This document shows positions 1 through 8,197 of a stretch of DNA of 64,000 nucleotides, piece after piece. Under the pieces are notes generated by a model. It was not told the origin of the DNA, ran no database searches, and saw nothing but the letters and a program-made list of their open reading frames with translations. The DNA comes from Ardenticatenaceae bacterium (GTDB lineage Bacteria > Chloroflexota > Anaerolineae > Promineifilales > Promineifilaceae), in NCBI GenBank assembly GCA_020634245.1, contig JACKCC010000013.1, positions 256,038-320,037 of the forward strand, read 5' to 3'. Every line of letters starts with the position of its first letter. The first letter of the stretch is position 1. A program made the position numbers and the translations under genes.

Positions 1-65
1 CTGCGCGAACGAAAACATAAAATTCTCCAACGTTAACTGCCTTGATAGTTGTTCAATTCCAAAGG

Positions 66-130
66 TAACAGTCACTTAAATACAACTTGAATTTTCCCAT
101 CCCCTCTGGGGAAAAGTGACTATCACCTGA
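66..130. repeat. Dispersed GTGAC-type palindromic element, copy 1 (long-loop variant)
   Basis: The arms AACAGTCACTT (about 67-77) and AAGTGACTATCACCTGA (114-130) are inverted repeats around a spacer of about 35 nt. The same arms, with short loops, recur near 20801, 24926 and 50371. It lies downstream of rplS, beyond its terminator. No gene is seen in 1-150. Confidence 0.6.
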
Positions 131-150
131 CCGCTTACGCTTGATAAACA

Positions 151-180
151 AAAAGGGTGAAAGCTTGAAAACTTTCACCC
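151..180 (-). terminator. Intrinsic terminator of rplS
   Basis: A 9-bp stem (GGGTGAAAG 155-163 with CTTTCACCC 172-180) has an 8-nt loop. On the minus strand it is followed by TTTTTGTTT. It sits about 60 bp after the rplS stop codon. Confidence 0.85.
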
Positions 181-240
181 AAAAATAAACTCAATTCATC
201 AGCAACGACAACACATCATTGCCACCGACATTCCGGCGAA

Positions 241-597
241 TTAATAGATACGCTTTTCCCGCAGGCGGGCCGATTTGCCGGTACGTTCGCGCAAGTAATA
301 GAGTTGAGCACGGCGCACATGGCCATGACGATGCACTTCAATCTTGTCAATGCGCGGCGAACGCAGCAAAAAGGTACGTTCCACACCAACCCCGTTGGAA
401 GCGATACGGCGTACCGTAAAATTGCGGTTATTGCCACTGTTGCGCAAACGAATAACGACGCCACGTACCAACTGAATACGTTCGTTGCGGTCGCCCACAT
501 TAATGCGCAAATGAACTGTCACGTTATCGCCTACGCGAAGCTGCGGCAGGGTTTCGTTATCTTCTTTATCAAAAGCTTTTAATAGTAAATCAGACAT
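241..597 (-). CDS. rplS: 50S ribosomal protein L19
   Basis: L19 of the large ribosomal subunit, located at the 30S-50S interface. The 118-aa product has the usual L19 length. It shows family landmarks: the FRVGD-like LRVGDNVTVHLRI segment near the N-terminus, RVQxxxGVVI-like RIQLVRGVVIRL, the FTVRRIASNGVGVERTF core and the basic C-terminus RRAQLYYLRERTGKSARL. The ATG at 597 was chosen over an upstream in-frame ATG (648) because it makes the standard N-terminus and is preceded by a GGAGAG-like RBS near 604-610. The usual partners trmD and rimM are not adjacent in the window. A hairpin lies just upstream of the RBS and a strong terminator follows. Confidence 0.97.
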   Translation of the reverse strand: MSDLLLKAFDKEDNETLPQLRVGDNVTVHLRINVGDRNERIQLVRGVVIRLRNSGNNRNFTVRRIASNGVGVERTFLLRSPRIDKIEVHRHGHVRRAQLYYLRERTGKSARLREKRIY

Positions 598-614
598 GGC
601 CAACTCTCCAACAA

Positions 615-635
615 GCGAATGTTGTAAACATTCGC
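615..635 (-). promoter_or_regulatory. Hairpin in the rplS leader, just upstream of the RBS
   Basis: GCGAATG (615-621) and CATTCGC (629-635) form a 7-bp stem with a 7-nt loop, ending about 18 nt before the rplS start codon and just ahead of the Shine-Dalgarno. Together with the 655-670 hairpin it makes a two-hairpin leader. L19 leaders with autoregulatory structure are known in other bacteria. Equivalence here is inference. Confidence 0.45.
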
Positions 636-645
636 ATCTTTTTAG

Positions 646-670
646 CATAAAGAAGCCCGCAACAGCGGGC
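646..670 (-). terminator. GC-rich hairpin between cold-shock gene and rplS (terminator or leader)
   Basis: GCCCGC (655-660), loop AACA, GCGGGC (665-670). On the minus strand it is followed by TTCTTTATG, a short U-rich run. It could end the cold-shock transcript or be part of the rplS leader. Confidence 0.6.
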
Positions 671-808
671 TAGAAAGCAAACTATATCACGCCTGTTATT
701 GAATGGCAAGAAAAAAGTTGCCTTAATCTTGTCATCGGCAACGGCCGTTGCTAATTGAATCGCCTCATCAAACAGAGATATGTTCTCAGGCGATTTATTT
801 GTTAAATC

Positions 809-1018
809 TTACAACTTGGCAACGGTAGCCGCAGCCGGGCCTTTGGGGCCTTCTTCTACCGTAAACTGAACGCGCTGCCCTTCTTCCAGGCTGCGATACC
901 CATCAGCCGCAATAGCGGAATAATGGACAAAGACATCGCCGCCGTTATCACGGGAGATAAAGCCAAAGCCTTTTTTGTCACTGAACCATTTGACGGTTCC
1001 TGTTTCCATTTCACTCAT
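809..1018 (-). CDS. Cold-shock domain protein (CspA family)
   Basis: A 69-aa single OB-fold cold-shock protein that binds single-stranded RNA and DNA as an RNA chaperone. The RNP1 motif KGFGFI and RNP2 motif VFVHYS are intact, and the N-terminus METGTVKWF is canonical. Translation may begin at the ATG at 1018 or at the internal Met three residues on (1009), which would give the standard start. It has a 5' region of about 55 nt to an upstream terminator-like hairpin (1074-1109). That hairpin could belong to the previous gene or act as a leader attenuator, since csp mRNAs often have regulated leaders. The downstream gene on the same strand is rplS. Confidence 0.95.
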   Translation of the reverse strand: MSEMETGTVKWFSDKKGFGFISRDNGGDVFVHYSAIAADGYRSLEEGQRVQFTVEEGPKGPAAATVAKL

Positions 1019-1073
1019 TTCAAAAAACCTACCTTGTGTTACAAAAATTTACAACATTGCCTGATTTTTAGAC

Positions 1074-1109
1074 AAAAAAAACCGCCCAGACCTTTTATGC
1101 CCGGACGGT
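1074..1109 (-). terminator. Intrinsic terminator-like hairpin upstream of the csp gene
   Basis: On the minus strand a 9-bp stem (ACCGTCCGG with CTGGGCGGT, including G-U pairs) is followed by eight U residues. It is the second terminator after the 64-aa gene, 85 bp beyond the first. Confidence 0.75.
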
Positions 1110-1193
1110 GCACACTAGTCATCAAAATTCAAAGCAACAAAATCAACTAAAACTATATCTTAAATTTACTATTCAGTCAAAACCGACCCATAA

Positions 1194-1223
1194 CAAAAAA
1201 GCCCTGGCACATGTGCCAGGGCT
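1194..1223 (-). terminator. Intrinsic terminator of the 64-aa gene
   Basis: AGCCCTGGCACATGTGCCAG and on to GCT (1200-1223) is a perfect 24-nt palindrome. On the minus strand it is followed by TTTTTTGTTATG. It lies 22 bp after the stop codon of the gene at 1245-1439. Confidence 0.9.
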
Positions 1224-1244
1224 GTACTTGCAGCTTTTCTGATA

Positions 1245-1439
1245 TTATCCTTTTTTCAGGACAGGCAAACCGTTTTTGCTCTCAGAAACAACGTAACCTG
1301 CGGGAACTGCATCTAATGAACCATCTTTTACCTCTTTGGCGAAGAAATAGATGGTCTGGGTACGGCCGTTCTTCAACGTTGTCTCACGCTTGTGCAAAAA
1401 ATAAGTACGACCCTTGGAATTTTTAAAACTAAATGCCAT
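1245..1439 (-). CDS. Small conserved protein, function unknown
   Basis: A 64-aa, basic, cytosolic-looking protein. It begins with MAFSFKNSKGRTYFLHKRE, has a central FFAKEVKDGSLDAVPAGY segment and ends in a GLPVLKK tail. I recognise this pattern (YFFAKE, P.GY, GLP.LKK) from short hypothetical proteins in Chloroflexota and some other phyla, but no function is known to me. It is monocistronic: a hairpin terminator follows directly, and the spacer upstream is a divergent promoter region shared with proS. Confidence 0.75.
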   Translation of the reverse strand: MAFSFKNSKGRTYFLHKRETTLKNGRTQTIYFFAKEVKDGSLDAVPAGYVVSESKNGLPVLKKG

Positions 1440-1754
1440 TTTTATCCTTCCTTACTATTAAATTTTTACCCAGGTTTTTATAGCAATGTGGTCAGAAAAA
1501 ACCCAGAAACTGACAAATTGCCACAACGTGACGAAAACCGATATTAAAACAATCTTGTCCGGTTGGCAAGCATTTGGCTGGAAATTCACCAATTTTTTAA
1601 GGGGAACGGCCGTTCACTACCATTTTGACGCCTATTTTCCTGCCTGTTATACTTTCTCGATTAAATTCGACCAAATAGTCAAGTAGTCTGATAGCCCGGT
1701 AGTTAAATAGTCGGACTACAAGACTGCAAGACTAACAGACTGCGAGACAAAACT
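1440..1754. other. Divergent intergenic region without a gene
   Basis: This 315-bp spacer separates the 64-aa gene from proS. It holds one ACGGCCGT palindrome near 1605 inside GGGGAACGGCCGTTC, and a word-repeat block at 1676-1749. No convincing -35/-10 pair was found. Confidence 0.6.
1676..1749 (+). repeat. Phrase repeat of AGTC/GACT words upstream of proS
   Basis: AGTC, AGTCTGATAG, AGTCGGACTAC, AAGACTGCAAGACTAACAGA and ACTGCGAGAC recur as short direct and inverted words right up to the proS start codon. A closely similar block (ACTACAAGACTAACAACTAA) precedes the DUF35 gene near 29149. Confidence 0.6.
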
Positions 1755-3485
1755 ATGCGACTTTCAAATTCATTTGGCAAAACATTACGTGATGCACCGG
1801 CCGATGCTGAGATGATTAGTCATCAACTCCTGATTCGGGGCAACTTCATCCGCCCGGCAGGAGCCGGCGTATACACCTTTATGCCATTCGGCTACCGGGT
1901 AATCCGTAAAATCTGGAACATCCTCTCGGAAGAAATGGACGCTATCGGCGGCCAGGAAATGTGGATGCCTAATCTACATCCGGCCGCGTTATGGCAAGCC
2001 ACAGGCCGCTGGGATACAGTAGACGTGCTGTTCAAATTCAAAACCAGCAGCAACCGGGAATACGCTCTTTCGGCCACCCACGAAGAAATTGTGGTGGATT
2101 TAGCCCTGCGCGAGATTGAAAGCTACCGCGATTTGCCGCGCATGGTGTACCACATCAGCAAAAAGTTTCGTAATGAACCGCGTGCCCGCGGCGGCTTGAT
2201 GCGCCTGCGCGAATTCATCATGAAGGATGCCTATACGCTGGACACCAGTGAAGAGGCTTTGGATAAGTATTACCCCTCGATGCTGCAAGCGTATCACAAT
2301 ATTTTTGAGCGCTGCGGCACGCCAGCACGGGCTATTAATGCCGACGTGGGGGCTATGGGCGGTAAAAGCTCACACGAGTTCGTCGTACCTCATGATTCGG
2401 GCGAGGATACGTTTATCGCCTGTAATAATTGTGATTATGCGGCCAACGTGGAAGCGGCCGTTTTTGTGCGCGAAGGTGAAAAACCGGCCCAACTAGATGA
2501 GCTGGTCAAAGTAGCCACGCCTGACTGCAAGACGATTGCCGACGTGGCCAATTTCATCGGTGTACCCACCAATCAGACGGGCAAGGCAGTCTTTTATTGG
2601 TGGACTCCGGCAGGCAGCTTAGAAGGAAACGGCCGTTTCATCTTCGTCCTGGTTCGTGGCGACCTGGAAATCAACGAAGTCAAACTCATCAATGCATTGG
2701 GCGGCGGTTTGCTGCGTCCGGCAACCGATGAAGAAATCAATGCTGCGGGAGCGTCACCGGGCTATGCCTCCCCTGTTGGATTAACAATCGCCAAAGATGT
2801 GGCTTCACCCGGCGTATTCGTCATTGCCGACACCTCCATCGAAGCCGGTGGTAATTATGTAGTCGGAGCCAATGAAGACGGCTACCACTTTACCGGAGCC
2901 AATTACCCGCGCGATTTCGCTATCAGTCAGATGGCCGATATTGCTCAGGCCGACACAGGCCATCAATGTGCCCTGTGCGGCGGCCGCATCGAAGCGCGGC
3001 GAGCCATCGAGGCAGGGCACTGTTTCAAACTGGGTACCCGCTACAGCAAAGCCACCAATGCCACCTATCTGGATGAAAATGGCCAGTCACAGCTTATCTA
3101 CATGGGTTCGTATGGCATTGGTCTGGATCGATTGATGGCCACCATTGTTGAAAAGCACCATGATGATTACGGAATCATTTGGCCAGAAAGCGTAGCTCCT
3201 TTCCAAATTCATTTAATGCATATTGGCAAGGGACATGAAGTTTACCAAACAGCAGAAACGCTTTATGCTGTCTTACAGCAAGCCGGGTTTGAGGTTTTGT
3301 ATGACGACCGCGATGTAAGTCCTGGTGTTAAGTTTAATGATGCCGATTTGATTGGCATCCCCTGGCGGGTAACGGTGGGCGCACGCAGTCTGGCACAAGG
3401 TAATGTGGAGGTCAAGAAGCGGAGTGAAGAGGATCGCCAGCAAGTACCTCTGGCCGAGTTGGTTGCTTTTTTGCAAACGCGGTAA
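1755..3485 (+). CDS. proS: Prolyl-tRNA synthetase (bacterial type, with editing domain)
   Basis: Charges tRNA-Pro with proline in the cytosol. At 576 aa it has the normal length for the bacterial ProS with an inserted editing domain. The N-terminal class II core includes MRLSNSFGKTLRDAPADAE, the motif 1 helix (GYRVIRKIWNILSEEMDAIG) and motif 2 with FRNEPRARGGLMRLREF. An insertion of about 180 residues (roughly 220-400) matches the deacylating INS region that clears mischarged alanine. Motif 3 is GSYGIGLDRLMATIVE, and the C-terminal part is the anticodon-binding domain (DDRDVSPGVKFNDADLIGIP). It starts at ATG 1755 and is followed by a strong terminator. One ACGGCCGT palindrome encodes an N-G-R loop inside the editing domain. 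Confidence 0.97.
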   Translation: MRLSNSFGKTLRDAPADAEMISHQLLIRGNFIRPAGAGVYTFMPFGYRVIRKIWNILSEEMDAIGGQEMWMPNLHPAALWQATGRWDTVDVLFKFKTSSNREYALSATHEEIVVDLALREIESYRDLPRMVYHISKKFRNEPRARGGLMRLREFIMKDAYTLDTSEEALDKYYPSMLQAYHNIFERCGTPARAINADVGAMGGKSSHEFVVPHDSGEDTFIACNNCDYAANVEAAVFVREGEKPAQLDELVKVATPDCKTIADVANFIGVPTNQTGKAVFYWWTPAGSLEGNGRFIFVLVRGDLEINEVKLINALGGGLLRPATDEEINAAGASPGYASPVGLTIAKDVASPGVFVIADTSIEAGGNYVVGANEDGYHFTGANYPRDFAISQMADIAQADTGHQCALCGGRIEARRAIEAGHCFKLGTRYSKATNATYLDENGQSQLIYMGSYGIGLDRLMATIVEKHHDDYGIIWPESVAPFQIHLMHIGKGHEVYQTAETLYAVLQQAGFEVLYDDRDVSPGVKFNDADLIGIPWRVTVGARSLAQGNVEVKKRSEEDRQQVPLAELVAFLQTR

Positions 3486-3512
3486 TCATCTCCTCTAATC
3501 CCAAAACACATG

Positions 3513-3547
3513 ACGCCCCTCTAATGTTGAATTAGAGGGGCGTTTTC
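3513..3547 (+). terminator. Intrinsic terminator of proS
   Basis: ACGCCCCTCTAAT (3513-3525), loop GTTGA, ATTAGAGGGGCGT (3531-3543): a perfect 13-bp stem followed by TTTTC. Confidence 0.95.
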
Positions 3548-3652
3548 TTATAGCACCAATATCCCACCCAATTAAATACATAGACAAAAAAAGACCATGT
3601 TACAATGCTATTTGTTTATAAAATTCATTGGATAAAAGTCGATTAAACAACC

Positions 3653-6600
3653 ATGTCTTTCTCTATATTTTCGATTCTATTATTTGCCGGTTCGATCATT
3701 TCGTGTATTTTGATTTATCTTGCCTGGCGAGACCGTAATCTGGCTAATCCCATTCCATTTTCGCTTTTTATGTTTGCCACAATCGTGTGGTCAATTGCTT
3801 ATGCATTTATCATTGACAGTTTATCGATAGAATCGAAGGTTTTCTGGTTAAAGATGGGGTATTGGGGTACGAGCGCTGCTCCTGTTATCTGGTTAATTTT
3901 CATTTTGCAATATACCCATCGCCAAAAATATTTAACCCGGCGGGTTTTAATTTTATTGTCAATTATTCCGACGATTACAATCCTCCTTTGTTGGACAAAT
4001 GAATTTCATCTTCTTGTCTGGAAATCTATTTATGTGGATGGTAACAATCGGATTTTGACTTTTGAGTTTGGTATTTGGAATTGGGTATTTGTTATTTATT
4101 CGTATTTGCTGATTTTATCGGGAACGTTTTTACTGATTCGAACACTGGCCAAGTTGTTGACACCTGCCCCCGGTCAAATTGTCACACTTCTCTTTGGCGC
4201 TCTGCTTCCTTTGACCGGCAATCTCATGTTTGTGACCGGCGTTAATCCGGTCAAGCCTTTGGATCCAACGCCTTTCACATTTATTCTGGCCGGATCGGCT
4301 ATGTATTGGGGGTTTCACCGGTTCCGTTTGCTGCAAGTGCTACCATTGATCCAATCGACATTATTTGATAATTTGCCGGATGGCGTTCTTGTGTTGAACA
4401 CAGAGGATGTGATTGTAACATTGAACCCGGCAGCGAAAAAACTTCTGGCAGGGGATGGCGCGGCACGGCCGTTATCCGAACTATTCCCGGATGCAGCGAA
4501 GCCCTTGGACATATTCCGAGATGCAGCTAATGCACAAACGATATTTTCGACTGGGAGCGGCCAGCAAAAGCGTTATTTTGATTGGCGTTTATCAACCATG
4601 CACAACTACGATGGTCAGGTGAACGGCCGTGTCATCACCCTGCGCGACATTACCAAAGAACAACAGGCCAAAGAAAACCTGCAAGCCCTGCACAAAAAAA
4701 CAGAAGCTCAAACAGAAACACTTCGTCAGCGAGAAATCTATCTACAAATACTAAACGACATCACCCAGGCCTCGGTTCGTGTGGCCAACCTGCCCGACCT
4801 TTTACAAATCGTTGCCGATAAAATGGGCGAGTTGGTCAAGGCCGACGCCTGCCACATTACCTTGTGGGAAGATACCGACCAGCACACTTCCCCTGGCGCT
4901 GCATCCGGTTTTTTCAAAGACACCTATCATTCCATCAGAATTGAACCGGGTGAAACAACCTTTACCCAATCCGTCTTACAATTAGGCCGTGCACTGCCCA
5001 TTGAAGACACCTTCAACACACCATTCATCAGCCAGCGGCTGGCCAATCTGTTTCCCACAGTCAAATCTGCCCTGGCGCTGCCCTTTATTGCCGCCAATGA
5101 AAAATTAGGCGCAGCCCTGCTGCTGTTCAACCGGCCCCATTCGTTCAGTACAAATGAGATCGACCAGGCCGAACAGGCTGCTACCCAAATTGCTTTGGCT
5201 ATCGCCAAATTCAAATTCGATATTGCTATGAAACGGCAAATCGAAGAATTGGCCGTCTTGAATGACATCGCTACTGTCGGCGCTGAATCAAACAATGTCA
5301 ATGAACTGATCTCCCGCGTCACAGAAATTGCCCGAACAAAATTTTATCCCGACAATTTTGGCGTTTACTTGCTGGATGAACAGACCGGCATGTTGCAATC
5401 ACACCCCTCTTATTACCGGCAAATTCAGCTTGAGGCGCAGCCTGTTATTCCATTGAATCAAGGTATTGTTGGCAAAGTTGCGGCAACCGGCAAAGCGCTG
5501 CGGGTTGGCGATGTATCACAATGTCCGAATTACCGGCAAATTATTCCTCAAACGCGCTCGGAATTATGTGTGCCGTTACGAGCCGATGACAGAATTATCG
5601 GTGTTATTAATGCGGAAAGTTATGATTATGACATGTTCACGCTCCAGGATGAACAGCTTTTAGCAACGATAGCCGGACAGTTGGCCACTGCCATTAAAAA
5701 AATTCATTTACTCACCTCTGAACAATCACGACGCCAGGAAGCGGAAACATTGCGGGAAGCAACGGCCGTACTCACTTCCACCCTCGACTTAAATCACCTG
5801 CTCAATCTAATTCTGCAACAGTTGGAAAAAGTCATCGCTTATGACAGCGCCACCATCTTCATGTTCCAGGGACCCTATGCACGCATCGTCGCCTGCCGCG
5901 GACTGCCCGACAACGATAGTGCAATTGGCCAACTATTTCCGGCCCAAAACGAGTTATTAACCAAAATACTAAATGAAAAAAGTCCCATCTACCTGGAAAA
6001 TGCCCGGAAAGAACCCGCTTTTCGGGGATGGGAAAAGACCAATTACACACAAGGGTGGCTGGGAATACCGCTGATTGTCCGTGATACAGTCATTGGTCAT
6101 CTGACAATAGACAGCCGGCAAAAAGGCCGTTATGGTCCCAATGAGGCTGAATTAGCACTGGCCTTTGCCAACCAGGCAGCCGTCGCCATCGAAAATGCCC
6201 GCCTTTATACCGGGGAACAAGAACAAAGAAAGGTGGCCGAAATATTGCGTTCGGCCAATGTGGCGCTTACCCAAAATTTAAGCCTTGACGCTATCCTGGC
6301 CATTTTGCTGGATTTTTTGGGCCAGCTTGTCCCCTATGACAGTGCTATCGTCTTCCAACTGAAACAAGACGGCCAGCTTGAAATTAAAGCCCACCGCGGT
6401 TATGAAAACCGGACCGATTTTGCAAGAATAAAAGAGTATCCCTTTAACACGGCTTCAGTCTGGACATTCAACACAATTCTTCAATCACGCCAAGGCTTGT
6501 TAATATCTGAAACTCAAGAGCAAACTAACTGGCAGTCTATATGTGATCCCGCCTATGTCAAGAGCTGGTTGGGGATGCCGCTCATCGTGGGGAATAGGGT

Positions 6601-7981
6601 TTTCGGCTTTTTTTCCGTGGATAAGATGCAGGCTGACTTTTTTACCGAGGAGCATTTACGGTTAACGGGACTTCTGGCCGGGCAAACGGCCGTTGCGCTG
6701 CAAAACGCCATACTTTACCAGGATACGCAGCGCTGGGCTGAGGAAATGGAAAGTATCAACCATGTCACCACTGCCTTACGTCACTTAAAAACAGTGGATG
6801 ACGTACTGGCGGCGGTATTAAAGATTTCCATCAACGCTGTCAACGGCATCCGCGGCCAGGGTGTCATTATTAATCAAGACAGCGGCGATTATGAGTACCG
6901 CGGCTGTTTCCCTTATGATGAGAATTATATCGGCCAGCATTATCAAATCGATAAAGGCATCATGGTTAACATCATCAACAGTGGGGAAGTGTATACCACA
7001 GAAGATATTTTTGTTGATCCTATGAGCAATTTTTTGCCGGCCGAAGCCATTTTCTTGCAAGAGGTTAAAGGCAGCATTTTCTTACCGCTTCATACTCAAA
7101 CCCGAATTATTGGTGTCTTGCATGTAGGGGTGGCGGAGAGACGGCCGTTCACCCAAGACGAAATCAAGCTCCTCACCACCATCGCCGAAATAGCCGGCAG
7201 CGCCCTGGATCGCGCCCTGCTGCTGGAAACCCTGGAACAACGCATTGCCGACCGTACCCATGACCTGTCCCTGGCCAACGAACAACTCCAGGAATTAGAT
7301 CGTCTCAAAACCAAATTTATTTCCGATGTCTCCCACGAACTGCGAACACCCATCACCAATATTAACCTTTATCTCGACCTGCTTGAGCAGGGGCAGCCCG
7401 ATAAGCAACCGTACTACATGGAAGTCATCCGCAAACAATCCGGCCGCTTGACCGGTCTAATCGAAGATACACTAAGCCTCTCACGGCTGGATTTAGGGCA
7501 CGCAAAAATAGAAATGGTTCCCGTTCAACTCAATCAAATCATCCAACCCATCGTGGCCGCCCACCAGCCTCATGCCGAATTATCGAGCCTGAAACTAACC
7601 ACCGAACTACAAGCCGATTTGCCGTTGGTGGCCGGCGAACCGAACCAACTCTCCCAAGTCATCACCAATCTGGTAACCAATGCCATCAATTACACCCCAT
7701 CCGGGAACATTCACGTCAGCACCTCTGGCGTGGCAGATCGTTCATCCATTTGTCTGGAAGTCAAAGATACAGGCATCGGCATTGATGAGGAAGACCAAAA
7801 ACATTTATTTGAACGATTTTATCGGGGTAAAAACACTGGCCAATCCAACATTCCCGGAACCGGTTTAGGCCTGGCCATCGTTCAAGAAATCGTCAAATTA
7901 CATGAGGGTCAGATTGAGATTGAGAGCGAACCGGGCAACGGTACAACGGTCCGCATCTATTTCCCTTATTACGACAATTGA
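3653..7981 (+). CDS. Large 7TM-PAS-GAFx5 sensor histidine kinase
   Basis: A 1442-aa membrane sensor kinase. Residues 1-225 contain seven hydrophobic segments of the N-terminal 7TM type found on histidine kinases. A PAS domain follows (about 230-340), then five GAF-like repeats starting near 365, 530, 700, 865 and 1035. Each is introduced by an L..I/V..A helix such as LNDITQASVRVANLPDLL. The H-box is FISDVSHELRTPITNINLYL (His phosphoacceptor near 1228). The ATPase has an N-box (NLVTNAINY), G1 (DTGIGID) and G2 (GTGLGLAIV). No response regulator is adjacent, so the partner is unknown. Five tandem GAFs suggest integration of several small-molecule or redox signals. Seven ACGGCCGT palindromes lie in or near the gene. 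Confidence 0.92.
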   Translation: MSFSIFSILLFAGSIISCILIYLAWRDRNLANPIPFSLFMFATIVWSIAYAFIIDSLSIESKVFWLKMGYWGTSAAPVIWLIFILQYTHRQKYLTRRVLILLSIIPTITILLCWTNEFHLLVWKSIYVDGNNRILTFEFGIWNWVFVIYSYLLILSGTFLLIRTLAKLLTPAPGQIVTLLFGALLPLTGNLMFVTGVNPVKPLDPTPFTFILAGSAMYWGFHRFRLLQVLPLIQSTLFDNLPDGVLVLNTEDVIVTLNPAAKKLLAGDGAARPLSELFPDAAKPLDIFRDAANAQTIFSTGSGQQKRYFDWRLSTMHNYDGQVNGRVITLRDITKEQQAKENLQALHKKTEAQTETLRQREIYLQILNDITQASVRVANLPDLLQIVADKMGELVKADACHITLWEDTDQHTSPGAASGFFKDTYHSIRIEPGETTFTQSVLQLGRALPIEDTFNTPFISQRLANLFPTVKSALALPFIAANEKLGAALLLFNRPHSFSTNEIDQAEQAATQIALAIAKFKFDIAMKRQIEELAVLNDIATVGAESNNVNELISRVTEIARTKFYPDNFGVYLLDEQTGMLQSHPSYYRQIQLEAQPVIPLNQGIVGKVAATGKALRVGDVSQCPNYRQIIPQTRSELCVPLRADDRIIGVINAESYDYDMFTLQDEQLLATIAGQLATAIKKIHLLTSEQSRRQEAETLREATAVLTSTLDLNHLLNLILQQLEKVIAYDSATIFMFQGPYARIVACRGLPDNDSAIGQLFPAQNELLTKILNEKSPIYLENARKEPAFRGWEKTNYTQGWLGIPLIVRDTVIGHLTIDSRQKGRYGPNEAELALAFANQAAVAIENARLYTGEQEQRKVAEILRSANVALTQNLSLDAILAILLDFLGQLVPYDSAIVFQLKQDGQLEIKAHRGYENRTDFARIKEYPFNTASVWTFNTILQSRQGLLISETQEQTNWQSICDPAYVKSWLGMPLIVGNRVFGFFSVDKMQADFFTEEHLRLTGLLAGQTAVALQNAILYQDTQRWAEEMESINHVTTALRHLKTVDDVLAAVLKISINAVNGIRGQGVIINQDSGDYEYRGCFPYDENYIGQHYQIDKGIMVNIINSGEVYTTEDIFVDPMSNFLPAEAIFLQEVKGSIFLPLHTQTRIIGVLHVGVAERRPFTQDEIKLLTTIAEIAGSALDRALLLETLEQRIADRTHDLSLANEQLQELDRLKTKFISDVSHELRTPITNINLYLDLLEQGQPDKQPYYMEVIRKQSGRLTGLIEDTLSLSRLDLGHAKIEMVPVQLNQIIQPIVAAHQPHAELSSLKLTTELQADLPLVAGEPNQLSQVITNLVTNAINYTPSGNIHVSTSGVADRSSICLEVKDTGIGIDEEDQKHLFERFYRGKNTGQSNIPGTGLGLAIVQEIVKLHEGQIEIESEPGNGTTVRIYFPYYDN

Positions 7982-8002
7982 ACTGCGCCAATCTGAGCTA
8001 AA

Positions 8003-8063
8003 AGTGCCAGGCACAGGGCAAGAGGTCTAGCCAGAATGAAACTTGTCGCCCTGTGCCTGGCCC
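8003..8063. repeat. Dispersed AGTGCCAGGCACAGGGC inverted element, copy 1
   Basis: AGTGCCAGGCACAGGGC (8003-8019) faces GCCCTGTGCCTGGC (8048-8061) across a 28-nt loop. A second copy with the same arms and length lies at 55910-55972. It sits 22 bp after the histidine kinase stop codon and may end its transcript. Confidence 0.75.
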
Positions 8064-8197
8064 TCGCCAACAAAAACCCCGGGCATTTCGAGACACTTCT
8101 GCTGTTTACAGAATGAATACGCATTGTACAATAACAGTATGATAAGCAGCATAAACCTGCGAACAAAGTGTTCGTAAATACTGTAGGAGATGTGAAG

